This document shows positions 13,681 to 25,092 of a stretch of 64,000 nucleotides of DNA, piece by piece. Position 1 is the first letter of the stretch. Every line of letters starts with the position of its first letter. Position numbers and translations under genes: made by a program. The notes below the pieces were generated by a model, which saw only the letters and a list, made by a program, of their open reading frames with translations, was not told the DNA's origin and ran no database searches. Source of the DNA: Trachythela sp. YZ-2020 (taxonomy: Eukaryota; Cnidaria; Anthozoa; Malacalcyonacea; Clavulariidae); contig JADLSH010000368.1 of the NCBI GenBank assembly GCA_016169945.1, positions 186,001 through 250,000 on the forward strand. Reading direction: 5' to 3'.

Positions 13681-14185
13681 TCCGACATTGGATATGATCA
13701 ATGCATCCTTGAAAACACTTTGCGTTGTTATGGATATACAGGATCTCTGCTCCCTTGAAGCGTTCAACCCTCACGCAATCACTCATAATTCATTCGTGAA
13801 TTGAGATTTGGTCAGTAATAATAACTTACTGCACAAATGGATGTAACCAAAGTATATTGCACTGTCACTGCTACTGAAACCCAACTTTGGATCTAGAGTA
13901 TTTATTGAAACTTGTTGTTGGTTTATTGAAATTTGTATTTTTAAAATAGAAGTAATTTCGCTTGCATGCTATTTCACTTACTCTCGGAGTGTGAGATTGA
14001 GTAGGGTTATTCCAAATTCATAAATACCTCCCAACAGAGCGGGATAATGACTTATTCAGTATAACTACACAATCATGTTAACCATGCAACATAACATAGA
14101 TCAACTCACCTTCAAGGGGTTCACAAATACCTTAAACCAACCACAATAACTTTATCGTATAAGGCCAAAACAAAATTTCCAATGT

Positions 14186-14822
14186 ATACAGCTATTTCAA
14201 TTAAGGTTGTCCCCGAGCAAAGCGAAAAAGTTGAATACGAGCGCGAAAGGCTTGCTGGGAATCGCCAAAAAATCCCATTAATTCCAAGAATTTGACAAAC
14301 CTCAGTGGATTCCTAAGAAATTAACATATTGTTCTTAAGTACAAGACTTTATGCTACTCATACGATTAGAAGGCATTTTAAATTCCCAAGGGTATAAAAT
14401 CTTATGGTTAAGAAGAATATGTTAATTTCGAAAGGTTTGTTTTGTATACCAATTTGCAATTAAACGTGCTGCAAAACTTATGATTATTCGTGACTCCTGT
14501 CGTTATAACGTAGTGGAAAATGCCTCGAACTTGTACGTTCCATCACAAAATTGTATGTCAGCCATAAATGCCACCTTGATTCATTCACAGCTCTGAGTCA
14601 CTGATGCATAAAAACGTCTCAAAGGAATTACCCACAAAGAACAGCCCACAAAATATTTAATACGTTTCTACTTTGAAATATTATTGCTAATTTCTTACGA
14701 AACCACTGAGGTTTGTCAAATTCTTGGTCATTAATATTTTAGCGATTCCCAGCAAGCCTTTCGCCCTCGTATTCGACTTTTCCGCTTTGCTCGGGGACAA
14801 CCTTAAATTGAAATAGCTGTAT
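14186..14822. mobile_element. Inverted-repeat (MITE-like) element, copy in duplication 2
   Basis: The left end reads ATACAGCTATTTCAATTAAG followed by GTTGTCCCCGAGCAAAGCG. The right end is the complement, finishing at AGCTGTAT. The repeats exceed 110 bp and enclose AT-rich non-coding DNA. The sister copy is at 9290-9897. The superfamily is not identified and no clean target duplication is visible. Confidence 0.75.
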
Positions 14823-15319
14823 GTTGCCGTTTTCCAGTTCCCGCGCGGTTTCGCAATGCATTTTGGGACTGCCAGGGAGCAAACAAAATATAAATATTTC
14901 TCGATTCAACGTTCTAGAGGCAACATGGAAAAACGGCACATGGGCAGAAACTGTTGACATTTTTAGTTGTGCTACTGTGCTCCAGCGTACCATCGTAACG
15001 TACTCGAGTTCGAACCTCGAGTGAGATTTCTTGCCATAATTGTTGTCAACCGGCCGCGTGCTTGCCCTTTTACTTTAGTTTTACACGATTTACATCCAGA
15101 AACAAGCCATTTCAACCTTTTACAGCCACTACAGGATTGTTGTTCAGCACAGAAACCAGAATAAGCCTACAAAGCTTACAGTAGATCTCGTTTGTGGTGA
15201 ACCTGAAGAGGAGTAGCCTTCGATCTCATGTTCAAAAAATATAAATCGAAGAAGAAAGTAATATCCCAAAGGAAAACTGGAGTTCAAACAGTAAAGGATA
15301 ACGAACGCTTGTTGTTGGT

Positions 15320-15735
15320 TAGGCCTGTTACCGGCCTGTTTCAGGCCTATTTCATACGTCGCACTATCGTCCACTAATTTAATTCAGACGAATTTAATTG
15401 AACGAATTAAAAATGCGGCGGTAGTGAAATACAATAGACTGAGGTAGTGCGTCGCATGAAATGAATTAAAATTCGTCTGATGAATCAAATTGCAAGACGT
15501 TTTATCAGTCATGATCGTGTCAAATGAAATATAACATGAATTATATGTTCTCGCTAGAGCAAGTTTCTGATCCTGTGATTCATATTTCTTTGTATAATCC
15601 GTGATGATTTGTTTTGCATTCAATTCCTGTCGATTAAACTTTTCGTTTTAAATGAAACCATGTCAAACTCAACCAATCGGCCGTCCGTGAATTAAATTCG
15701 TCTGAATTAAATTCAACGTATGTAACAGGCCTTTT
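15320..15735. repeat. AATTTAATTCAGACGAATTT inverted-repeat element
   Basis: Near 15332 the sequence AGGCCTATTTCATACG leads into a TTTAATTCAGACGAATTTAA block. The complementary block followed by CGTATGTAACAGGCCT closes the element near 15733. Additional ATTCGTCTGA words occur inside. It is non-coding and probably a MITE of unknown family. Confidence 0.55.
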
Positions 15736-16950
15736 GTCACACAAACTAAAGATAAGCAACAACATAAGTAGATTTTGATTCAAGACAAACATTGGCACCT
15801 ACAAGGTAAACGGGACGCCGGAATCTGGGGTATTGAAGGCACTTGCTTGCCCCCGCTACCGTTCACTCATGAAGGCAAGCGTGGGCAAGGTAGTGCAGTG
15901 GGCAGTGCCTTTTTTAGCCATGTTTACACTTCAAGCCTTGGCCTGCATGGCCTTAGCCTGCGTCGCAGGCGTTTGTTGGACGGCGGATGTAGAAATGCGT
16001 ACGAGTTATTGTCGCTTCGCTGAATGGCTGACAAATTTAGTCAACTAAACACTGCAGCGTAAGTAAAGATTTGGTCAAGGCAAAGCCAAGGCTTGAAGTC
16101 TAAACACGGCTTAAAAATCCAAACATCGTATTGAAAAACTTAGGGATTGAAATTTCAAACCTAATACGACTTGAGCTAGAAATTTCTGTACATCTAGAAA
16201 TTTCATTAATTTTATTTTGTAATATAATTTCATTATTTCTACCATAAATAGGGCCCTTTTACAACAACAACACCAATCAAATCTGGAAACAAAAATATAG
16301 AACGAAAAACAGTCTAAATAACCAAACAAAGCCGTTTTTCTCTTCATTTATACATTTGGTCATCTTTGCTGCGTAATTTAAATCTTACTGATTTTTGGCC
16401 TTAACCGGACCTGTGTACAATGTCGAATGCACATCCATAGTCTGCTCACTCCCCATCTGGGCTTTAACATGACTTGAGGGAAATTTGCGATTAAGGTTGT
16501 TTGCCATTAACCTGGAACGTAGTTGACCGTATGAAACGTTCCAACAGGAAAAAGAGGACTACCTTTTCAGGCAAACCGTTTAATTATTCCAGTAATTTTC
16601 CAGTTGGTCTAATATATGTGTTCAAATATGTTTTTTCCATTTTTGTTCTATTTGGAATTGCCGAATTTTTCGGAAAATACCGATTGGCTGTCTTTCACAA
16701 TCCACGTTTACTGCGATGAGTAATATGACACTGCATTTGGTAAGCAAATTTGCATATTTTCGGACAACTTTTGTGGCGTGGTAGTCAAAATATATACATG
16801 TGCGTAAACTGAAATGGCTAAAAACTCGTAAAAGTGAGGAAGAATCCTATAACTTTTTAGTATGGGAAGTTATTTACGTTATTGTCAGTGTCATTAAGCG
16901 AATGAAAAATGTATGGTCGTATTGGCAGGAAAATACGAGCAGATATATTA
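15736..16950. other. Non-coding stretch with a small foldback
   Basis: ATGTTTACACTTCAAGCCTTG near 15919 is mirrored by CAAGGCTTGAAGTCTAAACA near 16087, giving a short foldback of about 195 bp. The open frames across it (15775-16048) overlap each other in two phases and show no family signature. The rest of the stretch shows nothing. Confidence 0.45.
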
Positions 16951-17339
16951 AGTTCGTGGGTCAGCGGGGGAAAACCTCCTCCTCATAGGGATTTTTGGGG
17001 GCACCCATCATTTTGAAGCTTGATCCGAGGGTGTTCCAAAATAGGTTGTCCGCACTTGATCCGTTGGTGGGTGTGGCTGTACGGCTGCATTCTTTATCAC
17101 TATGGAAAACCACTGGCACCCAGCCATGCTCTTTTCTTATAAAAGGTTATTGTTATTAAAATGAAAAGAATGATAATAAAACAAATCTTGTTAACTTAAT
17201 TAATCATTTGTGTAGTCTTTGTGTCTCCATATGTAACTGCCATCCTGTGGCCAAGATGATTTTAGAGTATTAACTACCAGTAGAACTTTTCTCATTTTTA
17301 TAATATTATGAATAGGTATCCATTTCAAATGACGAAATA

Positions 17340-18950
17340 ATTCAATAGAAGGAGCATCTAGGTTTTTATCAAGTAAAAGTCTAGCGGCCCTTTTCTGGAG
17401 TATAGTAACAAATTATGTAATAGCTCGTTACTAGCATTACCCCAAACGGTACAGCAATACAAAAAATGAGGATAAATCAAAGCGCATAATAGAACTGAAT
17501 GCGCGACAACAGTGCGTGAGGTTATTGCGGATGCGTGTGAATAAATATAATGTGGAATTAACGATTTTATTGATACTAGTAATTTAGTGTTCCCATTTAA
17601 GATGTTGGTCAAACAAAACTCCAAGCAGCCTAGCTGATTTTACCTCCTCGATTAAACTTCCGTTTAGTTTAATAGATAACGGGAAAATATCAGAATATTT
17701 ACGTTCGGAGAATACAATCATAGATTTTTTTTTTAATATTGAGACCATACTATTGGCATTAGCCCACTGGTTTGTAAAATGTACATCTCTTTCCAAGGCA
17801 TTACTTAATAGGTCGACATCAGAGCCCTGCGTAAATAATGTAGTTCCGCAAATAGAAATGACTCGATAGTTAAAAACAAAGGCAAGTCATTAATATAAAT
17901 CAAGAACAAAGTGGTCCTATATAGGATCGATCCTGCGGTGCACCAGATATGATAAAAGCTGGATTCTCTATAGCATTGACTTAATTAGCACTTGTTGTGT
18001 ACGGTCTGTTAGGTAGGATTTAAACCATTTCAGAGCCAACGGAGAAATGCCGTACATTTTTAGTTTATGAATGCGAATTTGATGAATCAATTAAGGTCAT
18101 GCCATTCATTTGACCGTGTTCAATACTGTTGATAAGATACTCGTAAATCATTATAAGAGAAGATTCACAAGAGTGTTGGGCTCTAAATCCATGCTGATGT
18201 GGAGAAAGAATATTATTAGATAGCAAATAATTCATATACGATTTCGAGACATGGTGTTCAAGTACTTTAGAAATATAAAATGAAAATAGGTCAATAGTTG
18301 CCTCTTTCTGTCCGCTCATCTGTCTTATAAATAGGTACCAGTTTCGCTTTTTTCCACATATCTGGGAAAATGCCTGATTCAATGCTTAAGTTACATAATT
18401 ATACGTATTGAAGGATAGTAGGAGCTATAGAATTAACTGAAGACTTATATTGAAAGAAGTTGGAATACCATCAAGACCAGTTGCATTGGTCGAATCCAAA
18501 CCATGCACTGATCAAGTTAGTTACTTCTGGGAGTATTTAGGTTAATTGGATAGGGGTAATTAATATGATTTGTTTGCGTAATAGCAATATTCTCAGCAAT
18601 GGAAGAGAAATAGCTGTTGAAAAGATCACTGATCTCCTTAGGGTCAGTAATTTTTACATCCTCTACAATTAAAGTTGACGGGGGTGGAATAAAGCTGGAG
18701 GGTAACATATTTTTATAAATTTCCATAATTGGCTTGGGTTAAAATAATATCAGTTAGGCGTTTTTTAAAGTACGAGTTTTTAGACTTATTAATAATATGA
18801 ACAGATCTATTTCTCCATTTTTTAAATTGAATCCAGTGATTGGAGTGTTTAGTCTTAAGGTACTATTTAAGAAATGTATCTCTTTCACGTAAACGAATGG
18901 AGCGAACTCTTTTTCAACCAATTGAGCCTGATCATTAAGAACTTAATGAA
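17340..18950 (-). pseudogene. Degenerate non-LTR retrotransposon reverse transcriptase (CR1/jockey-like)
   Basis: Read on the minus strand, frame-broken pieces line up in the order of a non-LTR reverse transcriptase. First, a linker piece with DLFNSYFSSIAENIAI (18726-18517). Next, the RT core with SFYISKVLEHHVSKSYMNYL and LSPHQHGFRAQHSCESSLI (18382-18065). Then NQWANANSMVSILKKKSMIV and SARLLGVLFDQHLKWEH (17796-17584). Last, the tail ALIYPHFLYCCTVWGN (17624-17358). Stops and frame changes separate all pieces, and the catalytic YADD region is not readable. The 5' endonuclease part is absent, as is usual for 5'-truncated insertions. The clade is uncertain. It lies inside the 4.3 kb inverted-repeat composite. 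Confidence 0.8.
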
Positions 18951-18989
18951 ATGAAAACACCAAATCTCCATGTCAGCCAAGTGTCGTAG

Positions 18990-20690
18990 CATGAGGACAC
19001 TATTCGTCCACTTAACTCACGTTCACCACCATTGCTGATCTGCCAACCATGACCATCAACTCTGGGATGACTGCATGTGCTCGCTGTGCTGCCTGCTTCC
19101 ACACAAGTGCTTGAAAGTTGCTTCGTTTTACCTGCATTCTCAAGTTTTCACGCCAAGGGGGAAGAAGACTCATATATACCCGGTTTGACATTGAATCTCT
19201 CCAGGAATTTATTGTGTCTCATTTGGTTGATGGATGCCAAGCCGCTTCCATACATCAGGCAAGTGAAGAACTCAAGTGCATCAAAAACACCGTTCTCATG
19301 CAACGTCTGCTGCTGAACTGACTTTGGAAGGTGGATATAAATTGCTGGTTCTGTTGAAGGAGTTTAAAGGGTTCAATTTCCCTTTGCGCACAAAAGCCAT
19401 GGTGGTATCACGTCCTGTGTAAGCATGGAATCCCGGGAGAGCCAAGATTACGCTTTTCTTCGCCAATTTCTTCTACTGTGCCCTTGATGTCTAGTAATCG
19501 TCGCTGCTCTGATGAACTAATTGCGATGTGATGGCAGTGGAGAATTACTTCTGTGTCTGCTTCTTACTGGGTCGACTCACTTGGACAATTAGGAAATTGG
19601 GACCAGTTTCGTGGGCACTCTCCACGACAGATGGTATTCCTGCAAAGACGGAGAAAGTGAAGTTGATGCATGTTCTTGAAGGTACGTCACGCATTAGGTG
19701 AGTGGATTTTGTCACAGACTCGTACCATCCACAATCCATCAAGGGAATAGAACGGTCACGGAGAGGATTATCGAAGACCCACATAGTTAAAGGACCTTCT
19801 ACGAAGGACCGAAGGGATTGGAAAAATTTCTCCGAAAGAACGAGAATAGGAAGCGGCTTGCTGAATTTATTTTTAAGGAGTGGAGTACTAACGAATATAA
19901 GAAGACATCTCGGAAGAACGGCTGTTTTGTCAGCGATACGAATCGCGTCAGTCTAACGAGCGTGAATGGAACGACTACCCTTTCTAAGGAGCTGGAAGAA
20001 CTAGATTCGACCCAGGAAGAAGCAGACACCAAAGTAATTCCACTTCCATCACATCGTAATTAGGTCACCAGAGGAGACTACGATTGTCGTTAATTAAATT
20101 ACCGGACACGGACGTTTTTATATTGCTTCTGAGTTCTCTTCACAGCGTGCAGCAAACCGTGCTATTTGGCACAGGGACAGGCGATCAGCGACGATTACTA
20201 GACATCAAGTAAATAGTAGAAGAAATTGGAAAGACGTAAGCTTGGCTCTTCCGGGATTCCATGCTTACACAGAATGTGATACCACCAGTGCTTTTTGTGC
20301 GCAAAGGGAAATTGAAGCATTTTAAACTCCTTCAACAGAACCACCTTCCAAAGTCAGTTCAGCAGCAGACGTTGAGGACGGTGTTTTTCATGCACTTGAG
20401 CGCTTCACCTGCCTGATATATGGAAGCGGTCTAGGCATCCATCAACCAAGGGAGACACAACAAATTCGTGGAGAGATTCAATGTTAAACAGGGTATGGTA
20501 CTCACTAGCTAGAATGACGTTGATATGAGCCTTCATTCCCCTTGCCGTGATAGCTTGAGAATGAACGTAAAACGAATCATGCAACGTTCGAGCACTTGTA
20601 TGGAATTGAGCAGGCAGCGCAGCAAGCACCAGTCATCCCAGAACCTGATGGACATGGTTGGCAGATCAGCAATTGGCTCATATTCTCACT
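18990..20690. repeat. 1.7 kb palindrome inside the composite
   Basis: Words from about 18990-19575 (CTGATCTGCCAACCATG, GGAATCCCGGGAGAGCCAAG, TCTAGTAATCGTCGCTG) recur as complements at about 20005-20690 (CATGGTTGGCAGATCAG, CTTGGCTCTTCCGGGATTCC, CAGCGACGATTACTAGA). The centre, about 430 bp, is single copy. The arms are diverged with indels. It represents a head-to-head duplication of one gene fragment. Confidence 0.8.
19818..20260 (+). pseudogene. Fragment of a QEEADT/PDTDV-type gene common in invertebrate repeats
   Basis: The plus-strand frame from 19818 reads KELEELDSTQEEADTKVI and stops at 20063. The neighbouring frame then gives KLPDTDVFILLLSSLHSV followed by LFGTGTGDQRRLLDIK up to a stop near 20210. 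The EEADT ... PDTDV order matches large hypothetical repeat proteins that I know from cnidarian genomes; I suspect a nuclease-like fold but cannot show it. Frame changes and stops make it dead. The left palindrome arm carries the same coding on the opposite strand (about 19560-19010, minus). Confidence 0.55.
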
Positions 20691-21283
20691 GATAGTCCAG
20701 CTCAAGGCTCAAATGATGAGCTTTATAATGATAAATGTACAATGAATATAATATCGTTTTGTAAATGTTGTGTTATAAAGAATATATTAGTTATAAGGGA
20801 ACCTTATTAGGAACGCTATGGAAAATAAGATCGTTGATAGTTATGAAGGTGAGTAACATCGTGAGGCTTAGTGCACAGATTTGTATTTAGTTACAACTTG
20901 CAACTGTAGCGACAATAATAAACCTGTATATGACCATATGCTTTTCAGAAAACCTGACATGTGCAGTAGATGTTTTAAGTGCCCAAATGTGGCAGTTACA
21001 TATAGAGACACAAAAAGACTACACAAATGAGTAAGTTAACAAGATTTGTTTTATTATCATTCTTTTCATTTTAATTATAATAATCTTTTTCTAAAAATGA
21101 GCATGCTTGGGTGCCGTGTGGTTTTCCATTGTGATAAAGAATGCAGCCGTACAGCCACACCCATCAACGAATCAAATGCGGACAACATATGTTGGAACAC
21201 CCTTGGGTCAAGTTTCAAGATGATGGGTGTCCCCAAAAATCCCTATGAAGGGGGAGGTTTCCCCCCGCGTTGGTCCACGGACT

Positions 21284-21744
21284 TCTACGCGCTAAATCGA
21301 GAACTGTTCAAATGGCAAAGAATTGTGCTTTATATGTAGGTGACCGATATTTTGTTGTTTATTCAGGATTTTGGCGCCAGCGGTCCCCGGGATCGCACAC
21401 TATTTCCAAGGCGTATGTACTTCATCTTTTGGAGCCAAAGTTGATCCTTGCACGATGTACAAGCTTTAGAGCATGGTTTGGTGTATATATTGAATGAGCT
21501 CAACTAGGAGGGGTGGCGGATGCAAGTTAGGAGCCCGCAGGGCGTCAAGTGTATACGGATTAGGATGGGGGATTGGGATCCATTATAGCTCCAGACGATT
21601 AAGTACTTACCTTCCAAGGCTCCAAAGCGCCTTTCCCCGGTTTCGGATATAAGCGATAAGTATCTCTCATTGATATATATTTAATAATGCATGGTTTCAG
21701 TTTAACAGTGAAGTTGCGAGCTGCGAATAACAATGAACATCGAC
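21284..21744. other. Unannotated non-coding stretch
   Basis: This lies between the inverted-repeat composite and the CAAC-rich repeat. No gene or repeat was recognised. Confidence 0.4.
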
Positions 21745-22298
21745 AAACCAAAACGAAGGACAACAACCAACAACAACAACAACAACAGCAGTCAACAATC
21801 AGCGGACAACAATGAACAACAGAAAACCACCAGCGAACAACAACTAACAACCAGCAAGCTACCAGCGAACAACAACGAACCGCCAGCGAACAACAACTAA
21901 CAACAAAGAACAGCCAGGGAACAACAAGCGAACAACAACTAACAACCAGCGAAAAAAACAGTGAACAACCTGTGAACAACCAGCGAAAAATGATGAACAA
22001 CAACTAAAAACAACGAATTAATAACTAGCAAACAACTAGAAAACAACTAGTAAACAAGCAGTGAACAACAACGAACCACCAGCGATCAACAACGAAAAAC
22101 CAGTGAACAACCAGTGAACAACAACGAACCACAATGAACAACGATCAATGAAAACAAAACAACCACTGCAATAACAACCACAGACCATCACCAGTGAACA
22201 GAAAAACAACAACCACCCAACAACAGAGAACAACCAGTGAACAACAACGAACCACAATGAATAACGATCAATGACAACAAAACAACCACTGCAATAAC
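21745..22298 (+). repeat. CAACAA/CAACGAAC low-complexity repeat, left part
   Basis: Degenerate tandem words such as AACAACAACGAACCACCAGC and GAACAACCAGTGAACAAC fill the stretch. Two near-identical blocks (about 22120-22190 and 22250-22298) both contain ACAACCACTGCAATAAC. The second block is cut by the 16.8 kb transposon, and the repeat resumes at 39061. Open frames on the minus strand here are simple-repeat artefacts. Confidence 0.85.
22290..22298 (+). repeat. Target site duplication TGCAATAAC, left copy
   Basis: The same 9 bp follow the right end of the element at 39061-39069. An undisturbed copy of the surrounding word lies upstream near 22168. Confidence 0.9.
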
Positions 22299-22443
22299 CT
22301 CTCTCCTCCGCAGAGGTTATTTATTATATCGTATTTATTATCTTGAAATCTTATATTAAGTTTCTTGTGAGGGGTGCTGTACAAAAATAACGAAGGCGCG
22401 GAAAACGGAAGCGAAGGGAGAAAATAACCTCTGCCATATTTCT
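22299..22443 (+). repeat. Left terminal inverted repeat, 145 bp
   Basis: Complementary to 38916-39060 with no difference seen by eye. The outermost word CTCCTCCGCAGAGG is itself nearly palindromic. The inner end of the repeat carries an inverted echo of the outer motif (CAGAGGTTATTT outside, AAATAACCTCTG inside, near 22420), which could serve as a second transposase binding site. Confidence 0.9.
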
Positions 22444-22504
22444 CATCCAAAATGGTGGCATCAGGGGGGTTAGAATTTTCTGTCAATTCTTATACCTACT
22501 CAAA

Positions 22505-22795
22505 ATGGCGGGAATGAGTACGATATTAAGGTTACGCGATATAAACGCAAGCAAGCGCTTTTTGACTGCGTGGACAAATGGCAAAGTTGTTTGCCCACAT
22601 GTTGAATGTAAACAGAATAAAATAGTACTTGAAGCAAGTGGTTTGGTTCACCATTATCGAATAAAGCATTCGAAGATTTCAAATGCAAACGACGACCAGC
22701 TGTTAATCATCGAAGGAAAGGCAATACTACGTGACTTGATGTCACAAGAAACGCGAAATAATCTGAACCTGCTCTCTGATATGAGGAGAAAGCAA
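22505..22795 (+). CDS. Transposon helicase gene, exon 1 (C2H2-like zinc finger)
   Basis: The ATG at 22505 lies 62 bp inside the left inverted repeat and opens 97 codons. A C2H2-like finger is visible: VCPHVECKQNKIVLEASGL followed by VHHYRIKH (two cysteines five apart, two histidines five apart). A donor GTAAGA follows directly at 22796 and splits no codon. Exon 2 starts after TCCTAG at 22882 in the same phase. The finger could bind the inverted repeats, by analogy with other transposon proteins; that is inference. The link to the downstream helicase exon rests on strand, order and splice phase, not on transcript evidence. Confidence 0.65.
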
Positions 22796-22881
22796 GTAAG
22801 AATTCATCCTCAAGCCTTTTAAATCGTTATACAGTTTTATAGTATTTACTGTTAAACTTAAACCTGCTTTTAAACTCCTAG

Positions 22882-23133
22882 GATGATTGGCAGAAAACTT
22901 ACCAGGTATTTACGGTCATATACAACGAGCATCATATGGAATTGACTGCAACAAATGATAAGGAGGCATCCAAATTGTTCGGACTGTTTCTATATCATAA
23001 GGGATACGTGCAGTGGTTAGCAGAAGGAACTAATCCGATAGTAGTGACGGTAAAAAGCAGCACTGTTTATTCAACTTATAACATCTGGAGGAATAAGGAG
23101 AAAATTTATGCAGAAGCAACATGTTACAAACAC
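22882..23133 (+). CDS. Transposon helicase gene, exon 2
   Basis: Eighty-four codons open between an acceptor (CTCCTAG) and a donor (GTGAGT at 23134), phase 0 at both ends. It contains DDWQKTYQVFTVIYNEHHM and WLAEGTNPIVVTVKSSTVYS. I recognise no domain, but charge pattern and codon use look like real coding. The next compatible acceptor on this strand is CATCATTAG at 32661, directly before the RecQ exon and also phase 0. That makes the intron 9,528 bp, inflated by two later transposon insertions. Confidence 0.6.
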
Positions 23134-23177
23134 GTGAGTACCGGTTACTTTAATTAATATATGTTTTAACCATTTAA

Positions 23178-23596
23178 TAGGGGTGGGCGATACTATGAAT
23201 ATCGATTTCGATACGATACTGGTTACTTTTTCATCGATACCGTGGTATCGATACTATTTCGATACGATACTCGTACTTCCTACTACGAAAATTGAAAAAT
23301 GGAAATATTTATTTCAAACAAGAATTTTAACAAAAAATAAAAAAATTTAACTCTGATTGAAGAATTAAATGTGTTGATTTAAGAAAGGCAACATATTTAC
23401 ATTCTTAGGTTTCAGGCAGCTTCTTCTCTGGGAAACCAATTCACCTGCTTTTCAGAAATGACGCTCCGAGGCTAAACATTTTACGTCACGTGATGAGTAT
23501 CGAAACACCGATATCTCAAAAAAAGTATCGATACCGTCTTATGAATTATGAATATCGAAAGTATCGATACTTTAGCACCGGTATCGCCCACCCCTA
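23178..23596. mobile_element. hAT-type MITE, 419 bp
   Basis: The ends are TAGGGGTGGGCGATAC and GTATCGCCCACCCCTA. A perfect 8 bp target duplication CCATTTAA lies at 23170-23177 and 23597-23604. The inside is AT-rich, with repeated TATCGATAC words and no protein. Length and 8 bp duplication fit a non-autonomous hAT element. It sits in the large helicase intron of the 16.8 kb transposon. Confidence 0.92.
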
Positions 23597-23835
23597 CCAT
23601 TTAACTTTTGATTGTGCTCTTCATGGGCAAAGTATACAGCTAAAGAGGTTCAAAAACCTTAAACATTGGGTGAGCAAGTGATGATGCAAACTTCTTAATT
23701 AGAGTCCTATTTGACGAAGTATTCATTGCCACAAAGCTAAAGCTTATGATTAACACTTATACAATGTAGAATGGCTATCTGTAAAACAAGGAACGGGGAA
23801 TCAATGAACGGAACGAGGAACGGAACGAGGAAAGG

Positions 23836-24160
23836 AATCTGGGAATTGTAAAAGCCGGAATCTGTAAAACCAGGAATTGTAAAAGCCGGAATCTGTAAAA
23901 CCAGGAATTGTAAAAGCCGGAATCTGTAAAACCCGGAATTGTAAAACCCGGAATCTGTAAAACCCGGAACTGTAAAAGCCGGAATCTGTAAAACCCGGAA
24001 TTGTAAAACCCGGAATCTGTAAAACCCGGAACTGTAAAGCCGGAATCTGTAAAACCCGGAATTGTAAAAGCCGGAATCTGTAAAACCCGGAACTGTAAAA
24101 GCCGGAATCTGTAAAACCCGGAATTGTAAAACCCGAAATCTGTAAAAGCCGGAATCTGTA
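23836..24160 (-). repeat. Left minisatellite array (inverted orientation)
   Basis: Roughly 20 units of about 15-16 bp alternate between AATTGTAAAACCCGG and AATCTGTAAAAGCCGG forms. They are the reverse complement of the large right array. Together they form the inverted repeat of the foldback-like element. Confidence 0.95.
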
Positions 24161-25092
24161 ATGGCGTGTCTCATTGTGTGTATATTTTTGCTTCTATTTT
24201 GTATATTTTGTCGATTCAACGTGTACTCCTGCAAAATACTCTAATGCGCTTATTTTCCTGCCGATACGATGGTAATTTTCTAAAAATGCTAAAAACAAAC
24301 ATGAGGATTATAGAATTCTTCCTTAATTTAGTCTTTTATGATATTTTAGCGGCTATGTAGGCATGGAGTTTGCAAATTTCCACCAAACCCGGCCTTTTCG
24401 ATCTTTGTGGCAAAGCCAACGGCAACGGTGTGTAATTTACCGCAAAGTCAAAGCCGGAATACAACCGATTACAAGTGTGAAATTTTACGTTATTTTTGAT
24501 ATAATTTCGGGTATTTTAGGTTTGAGTTAAGATACACAAATATATATATTTATATATATATATACCAAATATATATATTATATAATTTATTAAGTAATCA
24601 CTGTAAATCGCATAAAATGTCTGGTTTTCTCATATTTCTTACTGAATAATTGCAAGCATAATTGCTTCACTGAAAATTCGCTTATGTTCTACCTGTTTTG
24701 TTGTACAATATTGTGCAGATATTCACGCACGTTTTGACATCATAGTAGTGACAATCCTAGAAAAGCCGAAATATCAAGTATATATAACTACAGTTGAAGA
24801 TATTTTTTTTCTTGTTACATGTTGTCAGTCAAGACTACAGAATTACTGCGGCATGCGCTGACCTTCCGTAAGACTTTATCAGAACAGGAAAACCGTAATC
24901 AGTCCGTAAATAAAGATTATAGTCTATTATATAGATCAACTGTTAAACTTTATAAACTATATATAGTCTATAAACTACTGTATAAACTATCATAAAATAA
25001 TATAACATTAAATATTTAAACGTATATCATTATACATAATATTTATAAACTAGTGATTGTCTGATTCATAAAATTCATGCACATGTGTATAC

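Larger units (their letters stand above)
11389..15293. repeat. Segmental duplication, copy 2
   Basis: Same block order as 6802-10370, with extra insertions: the 208 bp MITE at 13473-13680, a fuller Harbinger-like MITE at 12805-13022, and a triplicated TGTATGTTAAACAC word just before it. The copies differ mostly by small indels. The arrangement is direct (same orientation), with about 1 kb of unrelated DNA between copies. Confidence 0.85.
16951..21283. mobile_element. Composite with ~290 bp terminal inverted repeats (4.3 kb)
   Basis: The left repeat (16951-17241) starts AAGTTCGTGGGTCAGCGG and contains GGTGTGGCTGTACGGCTGCA and AACAAATCTTGTTAACTTA. The complement of all of these lies at 20990-21283. 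The arms have diverged by roughly a tenth to a fifth by eye. Between them are a dead non-LTR retrotransposon and a 1.7 kb palindrome. No intact transposase is visible and no clean target duplication is found, so it may be a non-autonomous foldback that collected other insertions, or an inverted duplication. Confidence 0.7.

Noticed and set aside
15775..16048. Overlapping open frames in two phases at 15775-16023 and 15833-16048
   Set aside because: Both frames cross a GC-richer foldback. There is no domain, signal or splice support.
21599..22257. Minus-strand open frames rich in C, S, V and F
   Set aside because: They are translations of the CAAC-rich simple repeat and resemble a membrane protein only by composition.
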